DNA from: Rufibacter sp. LB8
GTDB lineage: Bacteria; Bacteroidota; Bacteroidia; Cytophagales; Hymenobacteraceae
Assembly (NCBI RefSeq): GCF_014876185.1
Contig: NZ_JADALJ010000001.1
Span: forward strand, 3,081,501 to 3,145,500
Reading direction: 5' to 3'
Length of the DNA stretch: 64,000 nt
Below the pieces are notes generated by a model. The model was not told where the DNA came from. It worked only from the letters and a program-made list of their open reading frames with translations, and did no database searches. Of the stretch, positions 16,255 to 24,599 are shown one piece after another. Every line of letters starts with the position of its first letter. Position 1 is the first letter of the stretch. A program made the position numbers and the translations under genes.

Positions 16255-16416
16255 AGAGCATGTTTTAATTTGTCTTTTGCGCTGCAAACAGGCATCAAAA
16301 GAACCTGGCATCTCCTTTTTCTCTCACCGTAGCGCTGCTACGCTGCTCAAAAAACGCTTCGCCAGAACCTTTCGCTCCCAGTTTTCGCTGGCAAAATCAA
16401 AATTTAAGCAAGCTCT
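16255..16416 (-). repeat. 162-bp element with terminal inverted repeats, copy 2
   Basis: This is inverted relative to copy 1 at 3760 and exactly the same length. Shared blocks include AAAGGTTCTGGCGAAGC and CAGGTTCTTTTGATGCC (read in copy 1 orientation). The inner hairpin is CGTAGC-GCT-GCTACG, where copy 1 has CATAGC/GCTATG. Confidence 0.8.
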
Positions 16417-16482
16417 TAGAAATAATACGAAGAAAAGGTCTTCTTAGTATGAAGTTGGGCCGAGAGGAAGAAATTGGGGAAA

Positions 16483-16525
16483 TCCTGTTTTTGGCTCCGT
16501 TTCCAGAAATGAGCCCGAAAACGGA
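16483..16525. repeat. 40-bp palindrome family, copy 8
   Basis: TCCTGTTTTTGGCTCCGTTTC opposite GAAATGAGCCCGAAAACGGA, 18 bp downstream of the YbhN-like stop codon. Confidence 0.9.
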
Positions 16526-16542
16526 AAAAAACAGTATGACTG

Positions 16543-17553
16543 CTACGTTAGCGCCGCCGCTGTTTTCTTGTTGTTGGCCAAACTCACCAGCAAACTGATC
16601 ACGCCCATGGTCACTACCAGAATGGCCTGCGTGGTATGCACCAGCAAGGCATAGGCCATGCCCGTGTCTAGCGGAATGGCATACAACAACAGAGCCGTGC
16701 GCACCAGAATATGGTACACCCCAATGCCGCCCTGCACCGGCGCCGACATGCCAATGCCGCCTACCACCAGAATAGCCATGCCCGCCTGCCAGGTTAAATG
16801 GCTGGTGCCCGGCATGGCAAAAAACGCCAGGTAAGATGTCAGGAAATAGGTGAACCAAATAAACAAAGTGTGGAAAACGAACGCGCCCTTTTGGTCCATC
16901 TTGCGCACGCTAGCAATGCCCTGCCAGATGCCCCGCATGAAGTGGCTTATTTTCTTGAAAAGGGAGTTTTGCCGAAGGCGTTTGATGTTCTTGAAGATAT
17001 ACCAACCCATGATGAGCGCGCCGGCCAGGCCTACGGCCATTAGAATGTAGAGCGTTTGCAGGTTGGCTTCCAGGCCTTTGTATTTAGACGAGAAGATTTC
17101 CTCAAAAAACCCGTGCAGGCGGTCAAACTCCAGCAGCAGCGTGAGCCCAATGCAACTCACCAGCAGCAGCAAGTCCAGCACCCGTTCTGTGATGACCGTG
17201 CCCAGCGACGTGTTCACCGGCACATTGGCCGAGCGCTTGAGAAAAGTACATCTGATTACTTCGCCGGCCCGGGGCAGGACAATGTTGGCCAGATAGCCCA
17301 CCATGAGCGCGTGGTACGTCTGCCCCAAACTAGGATGATACCCCAACGGCTTGAACTGCATGCGCCACCTAACAGCCCGGCTCAGGTACCCCGCCACAGA
17401 AATAAGCAGCGTGGCCCCAATCCAGAAGTAGTTCACCTGCCCCAATTCTTTCTGCACCGCGGCAAAATTGATGCTACGCAGGGCGTACCACATCAAAAAG
17501 ACAGACACCGCCAGCAGCAGCACATATTTGAGGATGTTGACTACTTTCTTCAT
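16543..17553 (-). CDS. YbhN/LPG-synthase-type membrane protein
   Basis: The 336-residue protein has about eight hydrophobic helices and matches the lysylphosphatidylglycerol synthase transmembrane/UPF0104 family: the RAVRWRMQFKPLG loop, MVGYLANIVLPRAGEVIRC, and the C-terminal GGIGMSAPVQGGIGVYHILV. Only the flippase-like membrane part is present, with no aminoacyl-transfer domain, so amino-acid transfer to lipid is not expected. The gene begins 21 bp after panD and is probably cotranscribed with it. Confidence 0.85.
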   Translation of the reverse strand: MKKVVNILKYVLLLAVSVFLMWYALRSINFAAVQKELGQVNYFWIGATLLISVAGYLSRAVRWRMQFKPLGYHPSLGQTYHALMVGYLANIVLPRAGEVIRCTFLKRSANVPVNTSLGTVITERVLDLLLLVSCIGLTLLLEFDRLHGFFEEIFSSKYKGLEANLQTLYILMAVGLAGALIMGWYIFKNIKRLRQNSLFKKISHFMRGIWQGIASVRKMDQKGAFVFHTLFIWFTYFLTSYLAFFAMPGTSHLTWQAGMAILVVGGIGMSAPVQGGIGVYHILVRTALLLYAIPLDTGMAYALLVHTTQAILVVTMGVISLLVSLANNKKTAAALT

Positions 17554-17574
17554 GCAGGGAACAGGGCCGCCACG

Positions 17575-17925
17575 CTAAACTAAGCGGTTGTGCTGGTCTG
17601 GGAAAATAACGGTGGGCTCGTGGGAACGGGCGTCTTTGAAATCAATGAGGGCGTAGGAAATAATGATGATGATGTCACCTACCTGCACCTTGCGGGCGGC
17701 CGGACCGTTGAGGCAAATCATGCCGCTGCCGCGCTCGCCTTTAATAATGTAGGTCTCAAAACGCTCCCCGTTGTTCACGTTCACAATGGTCACCTTTTCA
17801 TGGGGCACCATGTTGGCGCCGTCCAGCAGATCTTCATCTATGGTAATGCTCCCCACATAATGTAATTCCGCCTGCGTTACCTTAGCCCGGTGTATCTTGG
17901 ATTTAAGAACTTCAATCTGCATCAA
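17575..17925 (-). CDS. panD: Aspartate 1-decarboxylase
   Basis: PanD makes beta-alanine from aspartate for pantothenate. The proenzyme self-cleaves at Gly-Ser to form the pyruvoyl group; [15 protein letters not shown] shows that site. Using the second Met (17922) puts the pair at Gly24-Ser25 as in E. coli, so I favour that start although both are possible. [22 protein letters not shown] and the conserved [11 protein letters not shown] follow. At 115-116 residues it is of normal length. panC lies 73 bp away on the same strand but upstream, and panD has its own promoter box. Confidence 0.93.
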   Translation of the reverse strand: MMQIEVLKSKIHRAKVTQAELHYVGSITIDEDLLDGANMVPHEKVTIVNVNNGERFETYIIKGERGSGMICLNGPAARKVQVGDIIIIISYALIDFKDARSHEPTVIFPDQHNRLV

Positions 17926-17944
17926 ACTCTAATCTAAACGTCTG

Positions 17945-17952
17945 CAAAGGTA
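17945..17952 (-). promoter_or_regulatory. -7 promoter box TACCTTTG for panD
   Basis: The minus strand reads TACCTTTG, matching TAnnTTTG, about 20 bp before the panD start. No convincing -33 partner. Confidence 0.5.
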
Positions 17953-17998
17953 AAGAATATTTGTGAGAGAAACGGATGCGCCCCACCGCCGGGAATTT

Positions 17999-18859
17999 CT
18001 ATGAATTGGCTTGTGGTTGTAAGAGCAGGTTGTCAATCAAACGCACCTCGCCCAGGAACGCGGCCAGGCACAGCGCCACCTCCTGCCCGGCCGTGAGGTC
18101 AGGCACCGGTTGCAAAGAGCGCGCGTCCACCACTTCCAGGTATTCCAGGCTCATTTCTGGAAATGAGGCCAAAAACGCAACCGCCGCCTGCTTGGCTTCT
18201 TCTACAGAGGCCGCGGCCTGTAACTTGGCTTGCGCTATTTGCAGGGCTTCATACAACTTGGGCGCCACGGCCCGCTGCGCCGGGGTAAGCCGCCGGTTGC
18301 GTGAGGACATGGCCAAGCCGTCTGCTTCCCTTATAATGGGGAAACACACCAACTCCAGGTCAAAGCTCAAGTCCTGCACCAATTGCCTGATGATGGCAAA
18401 CTGCTGCAAATCTTTCTGCCCGAAGAACGCCTGGTGCGGTTTCACCAGATGAAACAGCTTGCTCACCACCAAGGCCACGCCGTTGAAATGCCCGGGCCTG
18501 TGGGCCCCTTCCATCACGCGCTCCAATTCCCCAAAATCAAACGACAGCTTGGCCTGGTGCCGGTACATCTCCTCTGGGCTGGGCGCGAAGAGCACGTCGC
18601 AGCCTGCCTGCTCCAGCATTTCCGCATCGGCGCCCAGGAGCCGCGGGTACAGCCGGTAGTCATCTGCGTTGTTGAACTGGGCGGGGTTCACAAACACGCT
18701 GCAGACCGTGACATCATTCTGCCGGTTGGCGGCGCGTATAAGTGAGAGGTGGCCGTCATGCAGGGCGCCCATGGTGGGCACAAAGCCAATGCGCTTGCCT
18801 TGCTGGCGCAGCCGCTCGGTATGCTGCCTGATATCAGATAAAGAAGTGAGCTGCAACAT
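17999..18859 (-). CDS. panC: Pantoate-beta-alanine ligase
   Basis: The 286-residue enzyme joins pantoate and beta-alanine using ATP. It shows VPTMGALHDGHLSL with the nucleotide-binding HDGH at 34-37, FFGQKDLQQ, and MSSRNRRL (KMSKS-like). Residues about 227-238 (AFLASFPEMSLE) are encoded by a copy of the palindrome family inserted in frame, in a helical linker before VVDARSL where E. coli PanC has no similar sequence. The rest is normal, so the enzyme is probably active. Together with panD and a separate coaX this window covers much of pantothenate/CoA entry. Confidence 0.93.
   Translation of the reverse strand: MLQLTSLSDIRQHTERLRQQGKRIGFVPTMGALHDGHLSLIRAANRQNDVTVCSVFVNPAQFNNADDYRLYPRLLGADAEMLEQAGCDVLFAPSPEEMYRHQAKLSFDFGELERVMEGAHRPGHFNGVALVVSKLFHLVKPHQAFFGQKDLQQFAIIRQLVQDLSFDLELVCFPIIREADGLAMSSRNRRLTPAQRAVAPKLYEALQIAQAKLQAAASVEEAKQAAVAFLASFPEMSLEYLEVVDARSLQPVPDLTAGQEVALCLAAFLGEVRLIDNLLLQPQANS
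18145..18180. repeat. 40-bp palindrome family, copy 9, inside panC
   Basis: The core GGCTCATTTCTGGAAATGAGG (with one further C) is an almost perfect palindrome and keeps the panC frame. The outer arm is complete on one side only (AAAAACGC). Confidence 0.85.
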
Positions 18860-18896
18860 GGGCTGGGCGGTTGTTAAATGGTTTTGACAAAAGCGG

Positions 18897-18904
18897 CAAA
18901 GGTA
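18897..18904 (-). promoter_or_regulatory. -7 promoter box TACCTTTG for panC
   Basis: The minus strand reads TACCTTTG, 37 bp before the panC ATG. It lies back to back with the GT5-like promoter at 18923-18953. Confidence 0.5.
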
Positions 18905-18922
18905 GGATTTTATTCAAATAAA

Positions 18923-18953
18923 TTGAGAATCAGCCAATAATTGCTTAATTTTG
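18923..18953 (+). promoter_or_regulatory. Promoter of the GT5-like/DUF4270 operon
   Basis: TTG at 18923-18925, a 20-bp spacer, then TAATTTTG at 18946-18953: both elements and spacing match the Bacteroidota TTG-N19-21-TAnnTTTG promoter. It ends 48 bp before the ATG at 19002. This is the best two-element promoter in the window. Confidence 0.7.
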
Positions 18954-19001
18954 CATCTCGCAATAACTATTGCCTGTTTTTATCTTATTCATTCCAACCC
19001 T

Positions 19002-19814
19002 ATGTCCAAATTGAGAATCTTATACGCGGCCACTGAGATTGATCCTTTCCTGCAGTCCACAAAAGTAGCGGAATTCCTGAGGATGTTGCCACAGGCCATG
19101 CAGGAACGCGGGATGGAAGTCCGGATTTTTGTTCCCCGTTTTGGGTTGATCAATGAGCGCAAGAACCGGTTGCATGAAGTGGTACGGTTATCTGGCATCA
19201 ACATTGCCGTGGGCGAAGAAGAGAAACCTCTCATTATCAAGGTGGCATCTATCCCCAATGCCAAGCTTCAGGTTTATTTTATTGACAACGAAGACTATTT
19301 CCACCGCAAATCCGTTTTGGTGGACAAAGACAATAAATTTCACGCAGACAATGATGAGCGTGCCATCTTCTTCTGCAAAGGTGTTCTGGAAACGGTGAAA
19401 AAACTAGGTTGGGCCCCAGACATTGTGCATTGCAACGACTGGATGACCAGCTTGATTCCGCTGTACCTGAAGACTACGTACAAGAACGACCCTATTTTCA
19501 AGACCTCTAAATCTGTGTTCTCGGTATACAACAGTGAGTTTGCCCATAAGTTTGAGGGAGACCTGCTGGAGAAAGCCAAGATGCTGGACATTGAGGACGA
19601 AATGCTGGCCAATTTGCGTGCGGGTGACTTTGAGGCGTTCATCAAGATGGGCTTGCAATACGCAGACTCAGTGATCAAGGCCCCGGAGGATTTCAGTGAC
19701 AACCTGAACGCGTTGTTCCAGGAGTACAACAACACCAAGCAGATCACCACCATTCATCAAGACGAAAACACGTTAGATTCTTACTTCAACCTATATAATG
19801 AACTTGCGAATTAG
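19002..19814 (+). CDS. Glycogen/starch synthase N-terminal-domain-only protein (GT5-like)
   Basis: I start this at MSKLRILYAATEIDPFL (19002), which matches the GT5 start; the upstream residues overlap the promoter. The 270-residue protein resembles only the N-terminal Rossmann domain of glycogen synthase: GMEVRIFVPRFGLINERK, YFIDNEDYFHRK, and PDIVHCNDWMTSLIPLYLKT. The C-terminal GT1 half that binds the nucleotide sugar is missing and the protein ends naturally. Such short versions next to panC are common in Bacteroidota, and their function is unknown; glycogen synthesis is doubtful. Its end overlaps the DUF4270 gene by 17 bp. Confidence 0.8.
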   Translation: MSKLRILYAATEIDPFLQSTKVAEFLRMLPQAMQERGMEVRIFVPRFGLINERKNRLHEVVRLSGINIAVGEEEKPLIIKVASIPNAKLQVYFIDNEDYFHRKSVLVDKDNKFHADNDERAIFFCKGVLETVKKLGWAPDIVHCNDWMTSLIPLYLKTTYKNDPIFKTSKSVFSVYNSEFAHKFEGDLLEKAKMLDIEDEMLANLRAGDFEAFIKMGLQYADSVIKAPEDFSDNLNALFQEYNNTKQITTIHQDENTLDSYFNLYNELAN

Positions 19815-21222
19815 CAAAGCCGCCGCGGCCCTCTTTCTTTCGTCTTTCCTGTTTTCTTCCTGTGAAGACCCCACGGCCATTGGCCTGGAGCTTCAGGATC
19901 CTGGTAGCCAGATTGGCACGTCGTTCACAGACACTGCCACTGTGCAGGCTTCTACCGTGTTGCTGAAAGACAATATTGTGTCTCTAGGCGGCGCCAATAC
20001 ATTGGTAGGTGAATTAACTGACGGGGAATTGGGCACCGTAACCGCTAGGGCTTTCACAGAACTAAGCCTGAACGGGACCAATATCACTTTTGAACCCAAT
20101 AATGGGGCAGATTCATTGGTGCTGTTCTTAGACTATGGCTACTCTTATGGTGACATTAGAGAACCCATCACCCTGAACGTGCATGAACTGGACGAAAAGA
20201 TTATTGATGAGGCGACTTACAACACTACTGCTTCTGTAGACTATAAGCCAGAAGTGCTGGGCTCAGTGACCTTTGTGCCTACTCCCAGAGCAACGTACAA
20301 CGTGGTGAACGCACCCGGTGACACCACCAAGAATCTTCCGGTGACCATTAGGGTGAAACTTGACACCCCGGCGGGCAAAGCCTTGGCCCAGCGCATTATG
20401 GCCGAGTCTGGCAAAGACCCGTTGAAAACCCAGCTCGGTTTTACTAACCTCTTGAAAGGTCTGGCCATTGTGCCTGCAGCCAATTCAAATAGCGTGGTGG
20501 GTGTACAGATGGCCTCTGCCTATACCAGACTGAACCTGCATTACAAGTCTACCACGGCGAATGCTACAAAAACCCACACGTTCCCTACCACTAACCGGTA
20601 TTTTAACCAGATATTGAGCACCAGAGCAGGTACTTCTTTGGCTAAATTGACCACGCACACAGACACGGTTTCTTCTAAGTCCACCAACGGGTTGACCTAT
20701 TTGCAGGCCGGCGCTGGGCTAGTGACCAAATTGGTGTTACCGTACATCAATAACTTCCGGAAAGCGCCCGCTGGCCAGCCCAACGCCGGGCAGCAGCAGG
20801 ACCTGGTAATTAACAAAGCGGAGTTGGTGATTCCGGTGAAAGCCTCTTCTATTGACACCGCTTACTTTAAACTTCCGCCACTCATTAGCGTGGTAGAGTC
20901 TAATGCCATCAATGACATTGCCAGAACCTCCGGTGGGTTCCCTGTGGTATTGGCCATGGAAGGCACAGGCCAACCTGCCATTCTGGAGTACCGGAACAAT
21001 GATCTGACCTATGTAGTCAACGTGACGTCTTACATGCAGAATGTGCTCTACAACCGGCGCACGAACAATGGTTTGATTCTGTATCCTTCCAACATCACGT
21101 CAGATGTAGGAACGCCCGCTAACTTCGGTCAGACCGTGAACCGCGCCATCATTGAAGCCCAAAGCCAGACAGACCCTGCCCGCAGAATAAAACTCAGATT
21201 GTTCTACTCCGTGGCAAAATAA
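19798..21222 (+). CDS. DUF4270 lipoprotein
   Basis: The 474-residue product starts with a lipoprotein signal, LFLSSFLFSSC (lipobox FSSC, Cys22), followed by EDPTAIGLELQDPGSQIGT, the hallmark start of DUF4270. The remainder is beta-rich. It should be lipid-anchored in the outer membrane or periplasm; the function is unknown. It starts inside the GT5-like gene (17-bp overlap), so the two are translationally coupled. A terminator hairpin follows. Confidence 0.85.
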   Translation: MNLRISKAAAALFLSSFLFSSCEDPTAIGLELQDPGSQIGTSFTDTATVQASTVLLKDNIVSLGGANTLVGELTDGELGTVTARAFTELSLNGTNITFEPNNGADSLVLFLDYGYSYGDIREPITLNVHELDEKIIDEATYNTTASVDYKPEVLGSVTFVPTPRATYNVVNAPGDTTKNLPVTIRVKLDTPAGKALAQRIMAESGKDPLKTQLGFTNLLKGLAIVPAANSNSVVGVQMASAYTRLNLHYKSTTANATKTHTFPTTNRYFNQILSTRAGTSLAKLTTHTDTVSSKSTNGLTYLQAGAGLVTKLVLPYINNFRKAPAGQPNAGQQQDLVINKAELVIPVKASSIDTAYFKLPPLISVVESNAINDIARTSGGFPVVLAMEGTGQPAILEYRNNDLTYVVNVTSYMQNVLYNRRTNNGLILYPSNITSDVGTPANFGQTVNRAIIEAQSQTDPARRIKLRLFYSVAK

Positions 21223-21873
21223 AGACGCACTATAGAGTAAAACTTCTTGTAGCACAAGCATCCCTTCATAAAAAAGCCCAGCAATATTCCTTTCTCAAGG
21301 ATTTGCTGGGCTTTTTGATTTTCATTGAGTCCTTCTGAAACTAGAGCATCAAAGACCGTTTGCGTTGGCAATTGCTCCTGTTTCTTACAAACTTCTGAGT
21401 AAGTACAATCTCTTCTGCACCGGCCAACACTTTAAACAAATCCTCTTTCTTTAGTATCAGCTTTGTAGCTAAAAACCTCTCTTATATCTTCTCCAACTGT
21501 CTTTTTATAATTACTAAATCAACCTTCCCTCCTCTTCCGCCTTACAGAAGAAATACATGACCTATGGAACGTATATCTTTTAAATAACCTTAAGGATTGA
21601 CTCGCCGTATTGGCACACTCTTTCAACCCACAATGAAAGGCTTTGAATAATTATAAAACCTCCTTTCAAATCAAGCAATAACTAAAAGTAAATGAATTCA
21701 ACCTTATGTCAAGCAATATAGGATAAGGTATATTTTAATAGCATAAAAGATAATAAATAAATTTAAATAGTGTTCTTAAAAAAATTTATTTGCACTTACA
21801 GAAGACAATAGAACTTTTCCTCGTTTAAAAATCCTTAATTTTACAAATAACTTTATTCCAATTTTCAAAAAAT
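21223..21873. other. AT-rich non-coding region before glmS, about 650 bp
   Basis: After the DUF4270 terminator, about 550 bp are AT-rich with no credible gene. TAATTTTA near 21836 is a one-mismatch -7 candidate for glmS. I see no sign of a glmS ribozyme and none is expected in this phylum. Confidence 0.45.
21271..21316 (+). terminator. Terminator after the DUF4270 gene
   Basis: Arms AAAAAGCCCAGCAA and TTGCTGGGCTTTTT pair over 14 bp, with a T-run in the right arm. Confidence 0.85.
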
Positions 21874-23712
21874 ATGTGTGGAATTGTAGCATATGTTGGG
21901 CAGCGTGAGGCTACCCCTATCATCCTTAAAGGTCTTAAACGTTTAGAATACCGCGGATATGACAGCGCGGGGATAGCACTGCTGGTTGACGGCGAACTGG
22001 AGGTCTTCAAAAAGAAAGGCAAGGTTGCTGACCTGGAAGCCTACATTGGTGAACGCAATACCAGCAGCCACATTGGCATTGGCCATACCCGTTGGGCTAC
22101 CCACGGCGAACCAAATGATGCTAACGCTCACCCGCACTATTCCAGCTCAAAAAAGATAGCCATCATCCATAATGGTATCATTGAAAACTATGCGTCCTTA
22201 AAAACGCACTTGATCAACAAAGGCTACGAGTTCCACAGCGACACTGACTCTGAGGTGTTTGTGAACCTGATTGAAGACATAAGAGAGAACAACCACGTGT
22301 CTTTGGCCGAGGCTGTACGCCTGGCCTTGCATGAGGTAGTAGGTGCCTACGCCATTGTGGTGATCTCCCATGATGCCCCCACAGAGTTGGTGGCCGCCCG
22401 TAAAGGTAGCCCGCTGGTGATTGGCATTGGCAAAGGTGAGTATTTCCTGGCTTCAGACGCCACGCCTATCATTGAATATACCAATGAAGTGGTGTATCTC
22501 AATGACTTTGAGATTGCGGTGATCAGAGACGGTCAGCTAGACATCAGAACCAGGGAAGATGTGGTGCAGACGCCCTATATTCAGACCTTGGAGATGGAAC
22601 TGGAGTCTATTGAGAAAGGCGGGTATCCGCACTTCATGCTGAAGGAGATTTTTGAGCAACCCCGTTCTATCTTGGACAGCATGCGCGGCCGCTTAGTGGC
22701 CGAAAACACGCAGCTGACCATGTCCAGCATCAGGGAATACGCCACCAAGTTCAAGAACGCCGACCGCATTATTATTGTGGCCTGCGGAACCTCTTGGCAC
22801 GCTGGCCTGGTAGCAGAATACCTGATTGAAGAATTGGCTCGCATACCAGTAGAAGTAGAATATGCTTCTGAATTCCGGTACCGCAATCCCATCATTAGGG
22901 AAGGTGACATTGTAATTGCCATTTCGCAGTCTGGCGAAACCGCTGACACCTTGGCGGCACTGGAACTGGCTAAATCCAAAGGTGCCCTTATTTTTGGGGT
23001 ATGCAACGTGGTGGGTTCCTCTATTGCCCGTGCCACCGATGCCGGCGCGTACACGCACGCCGGTCCGGAGATTGGCGTGGCCAGCACCAAAGCCTTCACG
23101 GCGCAGGTAACGGTGCTTTCTTTGATAGCTATGATGCTGGCCGAAATGCGCGGCACCATGGAAACCTCTGCCCTCCGTCAGTTGATGATGGAAATGGAGC
23201 AGATTCCGGCTAAAGTAGAGAAAGCGCTGTTGCTGGACAAAGAAGTAGAAGCCATTTCTGAGATCTTCAAAGACGCCACCAACTTTATCTACCTGGGCCG
23301 CGGATTCAACTTCCCGGTGGCTTTGGAAGGCGCGCTCAAGCTGAAGGAAATTTCCTACATACACGCAGAGGGCTATCCGGCGGCAGAGATGAAGCACGGA
23401 CCTATCGCCCTGATTGACGAGAACATGCCCGTAGTGGTCATTGCCACCCGCGACAGTTCTTACGAGAAAGTAGTCTCTAATATTCAGGAAGTTAGAGCCC
23501 GCAAAGGCCGTGTGATTGCCATTGTCTCTGAAGGCGACACCGTGATCCCGCAGATGGCCGAGTTCGTGATTGAGGTGCCCAACACCCATGAAGCCCTTAC
23601 GCCGCTGTTGTCGGTGATTCCATTGCAGTTGTTGAGCTACCATATTGCCGTGATGCGCGGTTGTAACGTAGACCAGCCTCGTAACCTGGCCAAATCTGTG
23701 ACCGTGGAGTAA
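21874..23712 (+). CDS. glmS: Glutamine-fructose-6-phosphate aminotransferase (isomerizing)
   Basis: The 612-residue enzyme makes glucosamine-6-phosphate, the first step to UDP-GlcNAc for peptidoglycan and LPS. It begins MCGIVAYVGQ, with Cys2 the glutaminase nucleophile after Met removal. The glutaminase domain has HTRWATHGEPNDANAHPH and RKGSPLVIG; two SIS sugar-binding domains follow (ACGTSWHAG, ISQSGETADT, GRGFNFPVALEGALKLKEIS), and it ends LAKSVTVE as is standard. Full length. A hairpin terminator follows 25 bp after the stop. Confidence 0.97.
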   Translation: MCGIVAYVGQREATPIILKGLKRLEYRGYDSAGIALLVDGELEVFKKKGKVADLEAYIGERNTSSHIGIGHTRWATHGEPNDANAHPHYSSSKKIAIIHNGIIENYASLKTHLINKGYEFHSDTDSEVFVNLIEDIRENNHVSLAEAVRLALHEVVGAYAIVVISHDAPTELVAARKGSPLVIGIGKGEYFLASDATPIIEYTNEVVYLNDFEIAVIRDGQLDIRTREDVVQTPYIQTLEMELESIEKGGYPHFMLKEIFEQPRSILDSMRGRLVAENTQLTMSSIREYATKFKNADRIIIVACGTSWHAGLVAEYLIEELARIPVEVEYASEFRYRNPIIREGDIVIAISQSGETADTLAALELAKSKGALIFGVCNVVGSSIARATDAGAYTHAGPEIGVASTKAFTAQVTVLSLIAMMLAEMRGTMETSALRQLMMEMEQIPAKVEKALLLDKEVEAISEIFKDATNFIYLGRGFNFPVALEGALKLKEISYIHAEGYPAAEMKHGPIALIDENMPVVVIATRDSSYEKVVSNIQEVRARKGRVIAIVSEGDTVIPQMAEFVIEVPNTHEALTPLLSVIPLQLLSYHIAVMRGCNVDQPRNLAKSVTVE

Positions 23713-23737
23713 TCTGCTCAAACAATATAGCAACAAA

Positions 23738-23764
23738 GAAAGGGAGGCAATTTGCTTCCCTTTC
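23738..23764 (+). terminator. glmS terminator
   Basis: GAAAGGGAGGCAA pairs with TTGCTTCCCTTTC with one bulge, followed by CTGTTTTC. Confidence 0.75.
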
Positions 23765-23777
23765 CTGTTTTCAGGGG

Positions 23778-23823
23778 TTTCCGTTTTCGGGCTCGTTTCC
23801 AGAAATGAGCCCTAAAACGGGAA
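23778..23823. repeat. 40-bp palindrome family, copy 10
   Basis: TTTCCGTTTTCGGGCTCG with GAAATGAGCCCTAAAACGG and flanking GAA; it sits 13 bp after the glmS terminator. Confidence 0.9.
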
Positions 23824-23833
23824 TACCAAAACT

Positions 23834-23935
23834 ATCGCAAGTTTAGCGAAGCCTAACTTGTAATTTTTTACTGGATGAGCTTATCAACTCACGTAAGTTT
23901 GAATACTTATTTCATGCTTCATTCAACTTGCGGCA
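23834..23935. repeat. CCGCAAGTTTAGCG inverted-repeat family, copy 1
   Basis: The left arm TCGCAAGTTTAGCGAAGC and right arm CAACTTGCGGCA enclose TTATCAACTCACGTAAGTTT, a block shared with copy 2 at 27999 and (inverted) with copy 3 at 48639. It is partly decayed. Confidence 0.7.
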
Positions 23936-24119
23936 GAACTAATAAACAGCTCAAGTTTTTGCGTGAGGGATAGCAGCGGAAAGCCCGCAGCGCCAGCGAG
24001 GACTTGCAGCGCATAGCCCGACCCGCAGGGGCACGCCCTTATAATTAGGAATTAAGAATGGGGAATTAGGAATTGAAGGTCAAGAACTTGAGAGCTAACG
24101 GGTGAATGAAATGAAATTC

Positions 24120-24159
24120 CTGTTTTTGGGCTCGTTTTGGGAAATGAAGCCGAAAACAG
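24120..24159. repeat. 40-bp palindrome family, copy 11
   Basis: CTGTTTTTGGGCTCGTTTT opposite GAAATGAAGCCGAAAACAG. It shares the CTG/CAG outer pair with copy 4. Confidence 0.9.
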
Positions 24160-24304
24160 CGATTGACTTTCCACCAAAAAGACTTTCCGCTTCAACCTTG
24201 CCTCGGCCAGCATTCATAGGCTTTCCTCAAAATAGCCGTTCTTTTGTAACGCAGCTTCCTCCAGGCAAGGTGCCGGTTGATTGATTTTTGGGTAAATCCT
24301 TCTC

Positions 24305-24344
24305 CCGTTTTGGCGCTCGTTTCGGGAATTGAGGCCAAAAACGG
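24305..24344. repeat. 40-bp palindrome family, copy 12
   Basis: CCGTTTTGGCGCTCGTTTC opposite GAATTGAGGCCAAAAACGG. Confidence 0.9.
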
Positions 24345-24599
24345 AAAATTTCCGCTCCCCGCACGTAGGTTCTTCTTTGTAGTATTTTTTAAAGCCTATC
24401 TTCCATTCCTAAATTTCTGCATGGGTATTTCAAATCGGCTCTTATTCCAATAGCCAGCAACATAAACCTATTATTAAAAACCCATAACCGTCTCTGAACA
24501 AATAAATTAGGCTGGCCCGTTAAACTACCGGCAAAAATTTCAGTCTTACTGAAACAATTGGGCTGGCGCATATCATCCATCGGTTTAACGTTTACCACC

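Larger units (their letters stand above)
16229..16542. other. Intergenic region filled by two repeat elements
   Basis: Almost entirely occupied by the second 162-bp element (16255-16416) and palindrome copy 8 (16483-16525). No gene is seen. Confidence 0.7.
23713..24599. other. Repeat-rich non-coding region, about 890 bp
   Basis: Contains the glmS terminator, palindrome copies 10, 11 and 12, a CCGCAAGTTTAGCG-family element (23834-23935), and a GC-rich stretch at about 23958-24042 with repeated AGCCCG. That stretch is followed by a near-duplicated ATTAGGAATT motif at 24043-24075. No gene is seen. Confidence 0.6.

Noticed and set aside
21223-21873. glmS ribozyme upstream of glmS
   Set aside because: The region is AT-rich with no conserved ribozyme core, and the ribozyme is a Firmicutes feature.
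22693-23736. 347-residue open frame opposite glmS
   Set aside because: Antisense to highly conserved glmS, and rich in His/Arg as expected for a shadow frame.
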